DNA of 64,000 nt from Nocardia sp. SYP-A9097 (lineage in GTDB: Bacteria; Actinomycetota; Actinomycetes; Mycobacteriales; Mycobacteriaceae). Each line of letters starts with the position of its first letter. Position 1 is the stretch's first letter. Below the pieces are notes generated by a model. It was not told the origin of the DNA. It searched no databases and saw only the letters and a program-made list of their open reading frames with translations. A program made the position numbers and the translations under genes. Location of the stretch: contig NZ_WJIC01000019.1 in NCBI RefSeq assembly GCF_009649815.1, positions 1 to 64,000 of the forward strand. Direction: 5' to 3'. Below, one piece after another: positions 16,751-25,757 of the stretch.

Positions 16751-17640
16751 GAGGCGGCCGCCAGCACTCGGGCGGCGGCGTCGACCGCGCCCGCGACATC
16801 ACCATCGGGCGGATAGAGCAGGCTGCGGCCGACGACCAGGCCGCGCACCACATCGTGAGTCAGGGCCGCACCCCAGGAAGCGAGATCCGCCGCCGGGTCG
16901 CCCGAGGGTGCGCCACCCAGGACCAGCACGGGCAGTGTGGTGGCATCGAGAGCCGAGATCTCTTGCGGGGCAGGGATCTTCAACCAGGTGTAGGCCGAGG
17001 TGACGCCCAGACCGGAGGCGATCGTTATCGCCCGCTGCAGTGCGGCGGCATCACGATGCATGACCAGCGCACCGGAGTGATCGCGCCCGTACGGCAGCGG
17101 CTCCACCATGGCCATCAACCCGTGCTCGGCGAGTTCGGAGACCGCACGCGCGCACGCCTCCAGGGTAGGAATCGTGCCCGCATCCGAATCCACCATGCGC
17201 AGCAACATCTTTCCGCCGTCGAGGCGGTACTTCACCAGCGATTCGGCGTCGTATCCGGTGAAGCGGTCGTCGATCTCCCAATCGGCACCGGCGAGCCCAC
17301 CGCGGTTCATGGAACCGATGACGATCTTGCCGTGCACGGCATCCAGGAGCAGAAGTTCCTCGACTATGTCCGGTGAGCCGAGCACACCGTCCACCGCGGG
17401 ATTGTCCAGCGCAATGAGGAGCCGCTCCAGCAGGGTCCGCCGGTCTGCCATGGCGGTACTGTCCCTACCCACGCCCAGCGCACCGCGCGCCGGATGATCC
17501 GCGGCCACCAGGAACAGGGTTCCCTTGTCCGACAGCAGGTTCGGTCGCCGCACGCGGTCGGCGTACGCACGCTGGATGGCCTCGGGCTCAGTGGCTCGCG
17601 CCCGCAGCAGGCGGTACCAGCGGTCATCGGTCAGGTGCAC
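16747..17640 (-). CDS. Cgl0158-family (beta/alpha)8-barrel protein, likely inositol-pathway aldolase
   Basis: A 297-residue barrel protein like those encoded in actinobacterial inositol clusters. Segments FLVAADHPARGALGVG, IVIGSMNRGGLAG, GGKMLLRMVDSD, AYTWLKIP and PVLVLGGAPSGD resemble class I aldolases of the DeoC/LacD type, with Lys in TWLKIP as a possible Schiff-base residue. It probably splits 2-deoxy-5-keto-gluconate-6-phosphate, the step done by IolJ elsewhere; that assignment is inferred from position. GTG start overlapping the iolC end by 10 nt. Confidence 0.88.
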   Translation of the reverse strand: MHLTDDRWYRLLRARATEPEAIQRAYADRVRRPNLLSDKGTLFLVAADHPARGALGVGRDSTAMADRRTLLERLLIALDNPAVDGVLGSPDIVEELLLLDAVHGKIVIGSMNRGGLAGADWEIDDRFTGYDAESLVKYRLDGGKMLLRMVDSDAGTIPTLEACARAVSELAEHGLMAMVEPLPYGRDHSGALVMHRDAAALQRAITIASGLGVTSAYTWLKIPAPQEISALDATTLPVLVLGGAPSGDPAADLASWGAALTHDVVRGLVVGRSLLYPPDGDVAGAVDAAARVLAAAS

Positions 17641-18569
17641 AGTAGCTCCTCGATCTCGGCCTCGGTCGGCATGGCGTCGGCGCAGGCCAGGCGGGAGGCG
17701 ACCAGCGCCCCGGCGGCATTGGCGAAGGTGCCCAGGCGGTGTGGACCCCAGCCCGAGAGCAGGCCGTGGATGAGCGCGCCGCCGAAGCCGTCACCCGCGC
17801 CGAGACCGCACACCACCTCGACGCGACAGGGTGGGACGGTCCAGCGTTCGGATTCGGTGGCCACGAGTACGCCCTCCGCGCCGCGTTTGATCACCGCGAG
17901 GCGCACGCCACGGGCGAGTAGACGGTCCGCGGCCCGGTCCGGATCGGCGGTGCCGACGGCCACTTCGACCTCGGTTCTATTGCCCACCACCACATTCACG
18001 TGATCGACCATCCAGCCGATCTCAGTACGGGCGGTCTCGACATCGGGCCAGAACATGGGGCGGTAGTCCAGATCCAGGACGGTGTGACCGCGCCGGTCGC
18101 GACGCTCCAGCAGGGTGCGCTGGGTGGTGCGGCCGGGTTCGGCGCTCACCCCGGTGCCGGTCACCCATAGCAGAGGGACGGAATCGACGACATCCCACGG
18201 GATTTCATCGTCGGTGAGGGTGAGATCCGGGGCGATCGGCGCGCGATAGAACAGCAGTGGTGGATCAGCGGGTGGATTGAGTTCGCAGAACACCACGGGT
18301 GTCTGCAGATTCGGCGCGGTGGCGACATAGCGGTTCTCGACCCCGAAGTCCGACAGCGCGTTTCGTACGAAGTCGCCGAAGCCGTCCGGTCCGACCTTGG
18401 TGAGCAGTGCCGTGCGGCGGCCCAGCCGGGCCGCCGCGACCGCGACATTGGTGGCGGTGCCGCCGAGGAACTTGGCGAAGGTCGACACCTGCGCCAGCGG
18501 CACCCCGCTCTGCTCCGGGTACAGGTCCACCCCGACCCGGCCGATGGTCAGCACCTCCAAGTCGGTCAT
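17631..18569 (-). CDS. iolC: 5-dehydro-2-deoxygluconokinase
   Basis: PfkB-family kinase that phosphorylates 2-deoxy-5-keto-gluconate. The 312-residue protein shows the N-terminal signature FLGGTATNVAVAAARLG and the catalytic-Asp/anion-hole motif CGLGAGDGFGGALIHG near residue 255. The ATG overlaps the ABC ATPase stop by 4 nt, and the C terminus overlaps the aldolase-like gene. Confidence 0.94.
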   Translation of the reverse strand: MTDLEVLTIGRVGVDLYPEQSGVPLAQVSTFAKFLGGTATNVAVAAARLGRRTALLTKVGPDGFGDFVRNALSDFGVENRYVATAPNLQTPVVFCELNPPADPPLLFYRAPIAPDLTLTDDEIPWDVVDSVPLLWVTGTGVSAEPGRTTQRTLLERRDRRGHTVLDLDYRPMFWPDVETARTEIGWMVDHVNVVVGNRTEVEVAVGTADPDRAADRLLARGVRLAVIKRGAEGVLVATESERWTVPPCRVEVVCGLGAGDGFGGALIHGLLSGWGPHRLGTFANAAGALVASRLACADAMPTEAEIEELLCT

Positions 18570-19357
18570 GGCGTCACCACTCGCTGCAATTCATGTTGCA
18601 GGGCTTCGAGTTCCGCGCCGCCGGACATCTGCCTGGTGAGTTCGGCGAGGTCGATCTCGGACTTCTCGTAGGAGCCGAGCTGGCCGCCACGCTGGAGCAG
18701 CAGGAAGCGGTCGCCGACGGGGTACGCGTGATGCGGGTTGTGGGTGATGAGCACGACGCCCAGACCACGGTCACGCGCCTGGACGACATAGCGGAGCACA
18801 ATGCCCGCCTGCTTCACACCCAGTGCGGCCGTGGGCTCGTCGAGAATCAGCACCTTCGCGCCGTAGTGCACGGCGCGGGCAATGGCCACGCATTGGCGCT
18901 GACCGCCCGAGAGCGTGCCGACCGGCTGTTCCAGGTCGCGGATCTCGATTCCCATGTCCTCCAAAGCTTTCCGGGTGACGTCCCACGCTTGGCGGCGGTC
19001 CAGCATTTCGAACGGGCCGAGTCGTTTCACCGGCTCGGAGCCGAGGACGAAATTGCGCCAGACGCTCATGAGCGGGACCACTGCAAGATCCTGGTAGACG
19101 GTGGCGATGCCGAGGTCCAAAGCCGCACGCGGAGAGGATAATCGGGTGTCATCGCCATCGACACGGAGTTCACCGGTGTCATGCTGATGCACGCCCGCCA
19201 GGATCTTGATGAGCGTGGATTTGCCCGCGCCATTGTCACCGAGCACGCAGGTGACCTCGCCGGGATTGACCACCATGGACACATCGTGCAGCGCCACCAC
19301 GCCGCCGTAACTCTTTCCGATATCGACGGTTTCGATGAGGGGTGCCTGGGAAGTCAT
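18566..19357 (-). CDS. Sugar-type ABC importer ATPase, single nucleotide-binding domain
   Basis: Powers uptake through the adjacent permease. The 263-residue protein has Walker A LGDNGAGKST, Q-loop VYQDLAV, signature TLSGGQRQCVA, Walker B VLILDEPTAALG and H-loop LITHNPHH. Many ribose/xylose/inositol-type importers (CUT2) carry a fused two-domain ATPase of about 500 residues; here one domain stands alone and presumably dimerises. Its position inside the iol operon suggests the substrate is inositol. 4-nt overlaps on both sides. Confidence 0.93.
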   Translation of the reverse strand: MTSQAPLIETVDIGKSYGGVVALHDVSMVVNPGEVTCVLGDNGAGKSTLIKILAGVHQHDTGELRVDGDDTRLSSPRAALDLGIATVYQDLAVVPLMSVWRNFVLGSEPVKRLGPFEMLDRRQAWDVTRKALEDMGIEIRDLEQPVGTLSGGQRQCVAIARAVHYGAKVLILDEPTAALGVKQAGIVLRYVVQARDRGLGVVLITHNPHHAYPVGDRFLLLQRGGQLGSYEKSEIDLAELTRQMSGGAELEALQHELQRVVTP

Positions 19358-20406
19358 CGGCGTACCCTTTCCGCTCGCTTCTTGAACTCGTTATTGACCA
19401 GTACGGCCGAGAGCAGCAGGATGCCGAGGAAGAGCATGAACCAGTCGCTGTTCCAGCCGGCGAAGACAATGCCCTGACGAGCCATACCGAAGGTGAGTGC
19501 GCCCAGGGCCGCGCCGACCACCGAACCGAAGCCACCGGTGAGCAGGCAGCCACCGACCACCGCGGCGATGATGTACTGAAACTCCAGTCCCACACCCTGA
19601 TTCGCCTGCACGCTGGAGAAGCGCAGCAGATTGCACGCGCCCACTACCCAACCGGCGAATGCAGTGGTCATGAAGAGGATGATCTTGGTGCGGGCGGCCG
19701 GCACACCGACCGCGCGGGCGCTGGGCAGGGACCCGCCCACCGCGAAGATCCAATTGCCGAACCTGGTGCGCATCAACACTATTGCGGCAATGGCGGTGAG
19801 AACGATCCACCAGACCACCGAGGCTTGAATGTGCGCATCGCCGATATCGGTGGTGGAGGCGAAGACCCAGCCGGCGGACTGATAGCCGTCCGCACCGCGA
19901 ATCCCGGAAACCTGCACGGTACCGGTAACCCACCGTGTCACACCGAGATTCAAGCCCTGCAATGCCAGGAAAGTACCGAGGGTAACAATGAAGCTCGGCA
20001 GACCGGTACGCATGACGACCCAGCCATTGAGAAATCCGACGGCCAGGGCGAAAACCAGCGAAACCGCAAGCGCGAGCCACACATTCCAGCCCGCATTGAC
20101 CGCGAGCAAGGCGGTGACCAGCGCCGTGGACGCGGTCATCACACCGGCGGACAGGTCGAATTCACCGCCGATCATCAGCAGTGCGACCGCCACCGCCATA
20201 ATGCCCAGCGTCGAGGCGTCGTCCAGCCAGTTGGAGACGCCCAGCGCGCTGAAGAACTTGTCGGTAATGATCGAGAAGAACAGGAACACCACCAGCGCAC
20301 CGATGAGCGCACCCAATTCGGGTCGCACCACCAGCCGCTGCAGGATGGAGCCGCGCAGCCCCTCGGATCGTGTGGTCGGCCCGGAAGCCGTTGTGGCAAC
20401 ACTCAT
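19354..20406 (-). CDS. Sugar (probably inositol) ABC transporter permease, RbsC/XylH type
   Basis: Membrane permease of about 350 residues with 8-10 hydrophobic segments and the family pattern IMAVAVALLMIGGEFDLSAG, ALAVGFLNGWVVMRTGLPSFIVTLGT and VVGGCLLTGGFGSVVGA. The ATG at 20406, 20 nt after the binding-protein gene, is the probable start; a longer frame would overlap that gene. It forms the channel for the ATPase downstream. Confidence 0.93.
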   Translation of the reverse strand: MSVATTASGPTTRSEGLRGSILQRLVVRPELGALIGALVVFLFFSIITDKFFSALGVSNWLDDASTLGIMAVAVALLMIGGEFDLSAGVMTASTALVTALLAVNAGWNVWLALAVSLVFALAVGFLNGWVVMRTGLPSFIVTLGTFLALQGLNLGVTRWVTGTVQVSGIRGADGYQSAGWVFASTTDIGDAHIQASVVWWIVLTAIAAIVLMRTRFGNWIFAVGGSLPSARAVGVPAARTKIILFMTTAFAGWVVGACNLLRFSSVQANQGVGLEFQYIIAAVVGGCLLTGGFGSVVGAALGALTFGMARQGIVFAGWNSDWFMLFLGILLLSAVLVNNEFKKRAERVRR

Positions 20407-20425
20407 GTCATTCACTCCCGACCGG

Positions 20426-21466
20426 TTACCGCGTGCCCTGGGCGACGAGCCCGGCGACGACATCGACATTGGCCTTGTCCACGAACGCCGGTCCGGTCTG
20501 CACCGGATGACCGCCGCCGACACTATTGAGATTGGACCGGTACAGCTTCAACATGACCACGGGCAGATAGCCCTGCTCGTACTGCTGCTGATCGACCGCG
20601 AAGAGCAGCGAACCGGCGCGAATCGCGGTCACCACATCATCATTGAGGTCGAAGGTGGCAATGGCGGCCTTGGACTTGGACTCGCGGACCGCGTCCACCG
20701 CGCGGGCGGCGATCTGCGAGTTCAGGGTCAGGACCGCGTCGATGGACGAATCCGCCTCCAGCGCACCACGAATGCGGGCCTGGGCGTCCGTCGGGTTGTT
20801 GATATCGACCTGCAGGGTGACGGCGGTGCCGAAGCCCTGGGTGGCACCGGCGCAGCGCTCATTCGCGCCGATATTGCCCGCCTCGTGAATCACACAGAGC
20901 ATCTTGCGCTTTCCGGCATCGGAGAGGCGTTTACCGGCGGCCTCACCGGCCTGCCGCTCGCTCTGACCGACATGTCCGATGGCACCGAACGCGGCGCTCT
21001 TGTCCTCGCCGGAGTTGATGGTGACCACCGGAATGCCCGCTGACACAGCCTTTTCGATGGAGGTACGCAGTGCATCAGGGTTTGCCATCGAGACCACCAG
21101 ACCATCCACGCCCTGTGCGACCGCATTGTCGATTAGCTTGGCCTGCTGCCCCGGATCGCCCGAGGAGTTGTACTCCACGCGTACGCCGAGCTGATCGCCC
21201 GCCGCCTCCGCGCCGTTCTTGACCACATTCCAGAAGGCGTCACCCGGTGAGCCGTGCGTGACCACCGCGACGCTGTTCAGCTTGCCGACGGCGGCGGGAG
21301 CCTGGGCCGGCGTGGTCTGATCGGTACCGGGGCCGCTGCATGCGGCGACTACGGCGGCAACCGCTATCCAGGGCGTCAGTCGACGCCAGCGTTTCCAGCC
21401 TGTTCGTGCCGCTGCGGCTCGAGGCGCTGCCGGAGTCTTCCCCGGGTGTGCCAGTCGGGACTTCAT
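20426..21466 (-). CDS. Sugar (probably inositol) ABC transporter binding lipoprotein
   Basis: Periplasmic-binding-protein type 1 fold, about 346 residues. An Arg-rich N region (RTGWKRWRRL) is followed by a hydrophobic stretch and lipobox VVAAC, so it is lipid-anchored outside the membrane. Typical segments are DAFWNVVKNGAEAAG, GVDGLVVSMANPDALR and IPVVTINSGED. The ATG at 21466 is 8 nt from GGTAAG and is chosen over ATG 21472 and GTG 21475. First transporter gene of the inositol operon. Confidence 0.93.
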   Translation of the reverse strand: MKSRLAHPGKTPAAPRAAAARTGWKRWRRLTPWIAVAAVVAACSGPGTDQTTPAQAPAAVGKLNSVAVVTHGSPGDAFWNVVKNGAEAAGDQLGVRVEYNSSGDPGQQAKLIDNAVAQGVDGLVVSMANPDALRTSIEKAVSAGIPVVTINSGEDKSAAFGAIGHVGQSERQAGEAAGKRLSDAGKRKMLCVIHEAGNIGANERCAGATQGFGTAVTLQVDINNPTDAQARIRGALEADSSIDAVLTLNSQIAARAVDAVRESKSKAAIATFDLNDDVVTAIRAGSLLFAVDQQQYEQGYLPVVMLKLYRSNLNSVGGGHPVQTGPAFVDKANVDVVAGLVAQGTR

Positions 21467-21482
21467 TGTCATCACTTACCAA

Positions 21483-22373
21483 CTAAATCCGGGTGGAGGC
21501 CGGTTCGGCCCCGATTTCGGTCAGGTGTCGCAGACTTACTTCGGTATCTCGGTTCGGGCCGGCGGCGGTGTCGCCGGGATTCAGGGCGGTGTCCTGTTCG
21601 AGGACGTACCAGCCGGTGTATCCGGCGGCACGGACGGCGTGCACGAGGGCGGCGATATCAACATCGCCCTCCCCCAGTGGCACATAGAGTCCTCGGCGCA
21701 CGGCTTGGCTGTATTCCATTCGGCCGCTTCGTACTTCGTCGGCCACGCTCAGGCGGACATCCTTGAGATGGATGTGCCCGATGCGAGTCGGGTACTGCCG
21801 AGCCAGCTCCACCGGGTCGGTGCCGCCGATGGCCAGGTGGCCGGTATCCAGGCATAAATCCAGGTTCGAGTCGGCCAAGAACCGGTGCACCTCGGCTTCG
21901 GTTTCGATATGCGTGCCCACGTGCGGGTGCACGGTCGCGCGCAGGCCGTGTTCGGCGGCGATATCGGCAATGCTCGCGGTGGTGTCGATGAGGGTGCGCC
22001 ACTCGTAATCGGTGAGCGGGGTTCGGGTGTCGTAGCCGTCTTCGCCGGTGGCGGCGGCCAGGATGAGAACTTCCGCACCTGCCGCTGCGAAGAGGGCGGC
22101 GGTTTCGCGGGCTGTGGCCAGCGCGGCGCCCGATTCTCGATGCAGTGCGAGGGCGAGGAATCCACCGACCGGGGCCAGGCCGTGCGTCTCGAGTTCGGCG
22201 CGCAACTCGCCTGGGGCGCTGGGCAGATAGCCGGGCGGGCCGAATTCGGTGGCGGTGATTCCGAGGCCCACCATGGCGGACAACACGGTTTCCGCATCCA
22301 GGACATGGCCCCAGCCGGGGACTTCGCAGACGCCCCAGGAGATGGGCGCGGCGGCAATACGCAGTTCGGTCAT
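21483..22373 (-). CDS. IolE-like sugar-phosphate isomerase/epimerase (myo-inosose dehydratase type)
   Basis: TIM-barrel protein of about 296 residues of the xylose-isomerase-like superfamily. It opens with APISWGVCEVPGWG, characteristic of actinobacterial inosose dehydratases, and has metal-site segments TVHPHVGTHIET, LDTGHLAIGG, IGHIHLKDV and a late Glu in WYVLEQD. It is expected to dehydrate scyllo-inosose in the second step of inositol breakdown. The ATG at 22373 with GGGAAG upstream is the likely start. First gene of the operon, directly after the regulatory palindromes. Confidence 0.88.
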   Translation of the reverse strand: MTELRIAAAPISWGVCEVPGWGHVLDAETVLSAMVGLGITATEFGPPGYLPSAPGELRAELETHGLAPVGGFLALALHRESGAALATARETAALFAAAGAEVLILAAATGEDGYDTRTPLTDYEWRTLIDTTASIADIAAEHGLRATVHPHVGTHIETEAEVHRFLADSNLDLCLDTGHLAIGGTDPVELARQYPTRIGHIHLKDVRLSVADEVRSGRMEYSQAVRRGLYVPLGEGDVDIAALVHAVRAAGYTGWYVLEQDTALNPGDTAAGPNRDTEVSLRHLTEIGAEPASTRI

Positions 22374-22421
22374 CGGCACTTCCCAGAGCTGTCGTAGCCA
22401 ACGTGTGAAACGCTCCCGCTA

Positions 22422-22435
22422 TTGGAGCGCTCCAA
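22422..22435. promoter_or_regulatory. Palindromic operator 1 for the inositol LacI regulator
   Basis: Perfect palindrome ttggagcgctccaa, about 50 nt before the start of the inositol operon. A CG-centred palindrome is typical of LacI-family sites. A related half-site gaaacgctcc lies next to it at about 22407. Confidence 0.75.
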
Positions 22436-22558
22436 CAATGTAACCCCGATCACAAGCGTGTCAAGAGTTTGGCGGCCGTCGAAAAGTGGTGTGTGACCTT
22501 GCAATACAGCTTTCACCTGGGCCGTTGTGCATGAGTCCAAATGTCCGAATCTCGTCGT

Positions 22559-22570
22559 TAGAGCGCTCTA
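22559..22570. promoter_or_regulatory. Palindromic operator 2 for the inositol LacI regulator
   Basis: Perfect palindrome tagagcgctcta sharing the GAGCGCTC core with operator 1, 38 nt before the LacI ATG; it probably mediates autoregulation and control of the regulator/iolG transcript. Confidence 0.75.
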
Positions 22571-22607
22571 TTGCCGATGACGAATCCGGCCGGTACCGTC
22601 AGGCACC

Positions 22608-23612
22608 ATGACCCGACCGACCATGGAAGACGTCGCCGCGAGGGCGGGCGTTTCCCGCGCACTGGTCTCACTGGTCATGCGCAATTCCCCCAAAGTCAGC
22701 GACCATCGCCGGCGTGCGGTGCTGCAGGCCGCGGAGGATCTGGGGTATCAACCGCATCTCATGGCCCGCTCACTGGCCAGCCGGACTTCGAACATTGTCG
22801 GGGTCATGGTGTCCGACCTGCGCAATGCGTTCTTCGCCGATGTGGTGGAGGGTATGGACGAGGCGGCGCAGGAGGCGGGCCTCGAACTCATCCTGAATAC
22901 CGGGCGGCGCAGCGCTGCTCGGGAACAATCGGCCCTGGCGAGCCTGCTCGCCTTCCGGCCCGGCGGAATCATCCTGCTCTCACCGGTGCTGCCCGCCGCC
23001 TCGATTCGTGATGCGGCAGACCGTTGTCCGGTGGTGCTGGTCTCGCGTGGCTCCACCATGCCGGAGGTCGACACCGTCAATGACGATGGCGAGCTCGGCG
23101 CCGGTCTTGCCGTGGATCATCTTGTCGCACTTGGACATCGGCGGATCGTGCACCTGGATGGCGGGGCGGCCTTCGCTGCCGGTCCCCGTCGCAAGGGTTA
23201 CACCGCGGCCATGGTCCGCCACGGCCTCGAACCCATGGTGATCGCGAGCGAACACACCGACGAAGCCGGTGCCGCGGCGGTCCGCAGTCTGCTGAACCTG
23301 TTCTCCCCCAGCAACTTCCCCACCGCCTTGGTCTGCGGCAACGACTTCAACGCCGTCGGCGCGATGTCCGCACTGATCGAAGCGGGACTGCGTGTCCCCG
23401 AAGACGTTTCGGTAGTCGGCTACGACAACACCTCCCTGGCGGCCCTGCGCCACCTGGCCCTCACCACCATCGATCAACCGCGCACCAATATCGGCCGCCT
23501 GGCCGTCCAGGCCCTCACCGAACGCCTGCAGGACGGCCGCACCGACCCGGTCCGTAAACGCCTCGAACCCTCCCTGGTAGTCCGCTCCACCACCGCTGTC
23601 CCTCGCGATTGA
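22608..23612 (+). CDS. LacI-family transcription regulator of inositol catabolism
   Basis: A 334-residue regulator. The N-terminal helix-turn-helix reads TMEDVAARAGVSRALVSLVM, followed by the hinge-helix region with LMARSLASR. The C-terminal sugar-binding domain has NIVGVMVSDLRNAFFADVVEGM and CGNDFNAVGAM. It is divergent from the iol operon, with two matching palindromes in between, so it is the likely local repressor. The effector, probably inositol or an intermediate, is inferred. Confidence 0.93.
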   Translation: MTRPTMEDVAARAGVSRALVSLVMRNSPKVSDHRRRAVLQAAEDLGYQPHLMARSLASRTSNIVGVMVSDLRNAFFADVVEGMDEAAQEAGLELILNTGRRSAAREQSALASLLAFRPGGIILLSPVLPAASIRDAADRCPVVLVSRGSTMPEVDTVNDDGELGAGLAVDHLVALGHRRIVHLDGGAAFAAGPRRKGYTAAMVRHGLEPMVIASEHTDEAGAAAVRSLLNLFSPSNFPTALVCGNDFNAVGAMSALIEAGLRVPEDVSVVGYDNTSLAALRHLALTTIDQPRTNIGRLAVQALTERLQDGRTDPVRKRLEPSLVVRSTTAVPRD

Positions 23613-23644
23613 CCAGTCCCCCAACCATTTCCGAAGGAGCAACC

Positions 23645-24655
23645 ATGTCCACGATCAGACTGGGCCTCGCAGGCACCGGCCGCATCGGCAGCTCCCACGC
23701 CGAAACCCTCACCACCCTCCCCGGCGTAGATTCGGTCATCGTCGCCGACGCCGACGCGCAGCGAGCCCGGACCACCGCCAACAAACTCGACATAGATTTC
23801 GCCCCCGATATCGACGCTCTACTCGCCGCCGACCTCACCGGCCTGATCATCACCACCGCCACCGATTCCCACCCCGAACTGATCACCGCCGCAGTAGACC
23901 GAGGCATCCCCGTCTTCTGCGAAAAGCCCATAGCCGCAGACATTCTCGGCACTCTCGCGGTGGTCGAACGCGTAGCGACCTCGACCGTTCCAGTTCAAAT
24001 CGGCTTCCAACGCCGCTTCGACGCCGGCTACCGAGCGGCCCGCAAAGCGGTGACGTCCGGCGAACTCGGCTGGATCCACACCCTCCGAGCCACCACCCTC
24101 GACCCCGCACCCCCACCCGCGGACTACATCCCCCGCTCCGGCGGCATCTTCCGAGACTGCGGCGTCCACGACTTCGACATAATCCGCTGGGTAACCGGCC
24201 GCGAGGTCACCGAGGTCTACGCCACCGGAGCCAACCGTGGCGAACAATTCTTCGCCGATTCCGGAGACGTAGACACCGCCGCAGTAGTCCTGCACCTCGA
24301 TGACGGCTCCCTCGCAACGGTTTCCCTGAGCCGCTACAACGGCGCAGGCTACGACGTCCGCCTCGAAGTCCTCGGCTCCCAAGCCAATGCCATTGTGGGC
24401 CTGGACGACCGAGCCCCCTTGCACTCGGTGGAACCCGGTTACCCCGCCTCCCACCTCCCCGCTTACCCCGGCTTCATGGACCGCTTCCACGCCGCCTACG
24501 TCGAAGAACTGGCCACCTTCATAGAGGTCGCCACCGGCACCCGCCCCAGCCCTTGCACCCCCGCCGAAGCCCTGGAAGCGTTCTACATCGCCGAAGCATG
24601 CGAACAATCCCGCCACGCAGCCCGCCCCGTCCGCATGTCCGAGGTACACCGCTAA
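23645..24655 (+). CDS. iolG: Inositol 2-dehydrogenase (Gfo/Idh/MocA family)
   Basis: NAD-dependent oxidoreductase for the first step, myo-inositol to scyllo-inosose. The 336-residue protein has the Rossmann motif GLAGTGRIGSSHAETL, the signature Lys in PVFCEKPIAADI and the catalytic segment RDCGVHDFDIIRWV with the Asp/His pair. The ATG at 23645 follows GAAGGAG at 7-8 nt. It is 32 nt downstream of the LacI gene and probably shares its transcript. The substrate is assigned from context; a related sugar dehydrogenase cannot be excluded. Codon choice in the 3' half leans to A- and C-ending codons compared with upstream genes. Confidence 0.88.
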   Translation: MSTIRLGLAGTGRIGSSHAETLTTLPGVDSVIVADADAQRARTTANKLDIDFAPDIDALLAADLTGLIITTATDSHPELITAAVDRGIPVFCEKPIAADILGTLAVVERVATSTVPVQIGFQRRFDAGYRAARKAVTSGELGWIHTLRATTLDPAPPPADYIPRSGGIFRDCGVHDFDIIRWVTGREVTEVYATGANRGEQFFADSGDVDTAAVVLHLDDGSLATVSLSRYNGAGYDVRLEVLGSQANAIVGLDDRAPLHSVEPGYPASHLPAYPGFMDRFHAAYVEELATFIEVATGTRPSPCTPAEALEAFYIAEACEQSRHAARPVRMSEVHR

Positions 24656-24676
24656 CCCAGCCGAGAGGTGATCCCG

Positions 24677-25072
24677 ATGCAGTGGAACCTAGAGGTAGTC
24701 CCAGTCCCAGTCTCCGACCTGGACAACTCAAAAGCCTTCTACACCAACCAGATCGGCTTCACCCTGGACCTGGACATCCAAATCTCCCCAACCACCAGGA
24801 TCGTCCAACTAACCCCACCCGGCTCAGCCTGCTCCATCCACCTCTCCACCGCCCCTATGACCCCCGGCTCCCTCCACGGCCTCCAACTGGTAGTCCCCGA
24901 CATCAACACCGCCCACAAAGAACTAACCACCCGAGGCGTAACCGTAAGCCCCATAACCCATTTCGAAAACGGCGAACAAGTAGCAGGCCCCGGCGAGGAT
25001 TGGAACTCTTTCATCTTCTTCGAAGACCCCGACGGCAACTCCTGGGTAATCCAAGAACGCCCCGCAACCTGA
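24677..25072 (+). CDS. VOC-family (glyoxalase/dioxygenase fold) protein
   Basis: A small protein of about 131 residues with the paired beta-alpha-beta-beta-beta VOC pattern: VVPVPVSDLDNSKAFYTNQIGF at the N terminus and FFEDPDGNSWVIQER at the C terminus, where the Glu is a usual metal ligand. No specific substrate can be named. The ATG at 24677 follows GAGAGG. It comes 21 nt after iolG on the same strand, possibly in the same transcript. Codon usage is unusually rich in A-ending codons. Confidence 0.88.
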   Translation: MQWNLEVVPVPVSDLDNSKAFYTNQIGFTLDLDIQISPTTRIVQLTPPGSACSIHLSTAPMTPGSLHGLQLVVPDINTAHKELTTRGVTVSPITHFENGEQVAGPGEDWNSFIFFEDPDGNSWVIQERPAT

Positions 25073-25075
25073 TCC

Positions 25076-25504
25076 TCAAAACCTCCACCGCCCAAATAGA
25101 TTCCATCGCACAGTCCGCAAGACGTAGATACGCCTGAGCCACATCGGCATACTGCGGAGTGGAATGAATGACAAGGCATCATCCACGGCAATCTCCGCAG
25201 CAGAATCCTTCCTGTGCCACCGAAGAATCTCCTCCGTCTCCGGTGTCATCCGCCCGAACAGCCGCACCGTATGCGCCAACGCCAGAAACCCCAACCGCCT
25301 GGTCTCAGTATCCCCCGACCCAACCGCACGAGGAATCAACCCCGAAATAGGCTCAATCTCTTCGAAACTCAGCGCCAACCCCACCAACGCAATCCCCGCA
25401 TACTTCTCCCCCCGATCAAACCCCTCCGCCACGATCGCCGGATCATCAACCCCCATCAACCCCTCCCCGGTGCTCCAGGAATAGTCCTCGTACCGCACCG
25501 TCAA
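25076..25504 (-). CDS. Hypothetical protein, small all-helical
   Basis: About 142 residues, predicted mostly helical, with a DSAAEIAVDDALSFIPL segment and a basic C terminus (LRRIYVLRTVRWNLFGRWRF). No known family recognised. It converges on the VOC gene with only 3 nt between the two stops. The start is uncertain: TTG 25504 or GTG 25498, neither with a strong ribosome site. Confidence 0.6.
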   Translation of the reverse strand: MTVRYEDYSWSTGEGLMGVDDPAIVAEGFDRGEKYAGIALVGLALSFEEIEPISGLIPRAVGSGDTETRRLGFLALAHTVRLFGRMTPETEEILRWHRKDSAAEIAVDDALSFIPLRSMPMWLRRIYVLRTVRWNLFGRWRF

Positions 25505-25757
25505 ATCACCCCCATCCCGGCTCCTCGAAGATGATCCTCTTGCTGTTGGCCATCCTCGCGCCGAGCGACCTTTCCCCAGGTCGTTCTCCTGATTCTCGAG
25601 GATGAGTACTCATCCGCCATATCGACTCCCAACGAACGAGCCATCCGTTGGCCCCCAACTCATTTGAAGCAAGGCAGCTTCAGCCCGGGCAGACATTATG
25701 CGCTCATACGAATCCGGCATGCTGCGGAGATGATCCTCGCACATCGGGGCGCGATGG
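25505..25757. other. Intergenic stretch, no gene seen
   Basis: Holds a spaced inverted pair catcctcg / cgaggatg around 25549-25605 and no convincing frame. It lies between two minus-strand genes. Confidence 0.5.
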
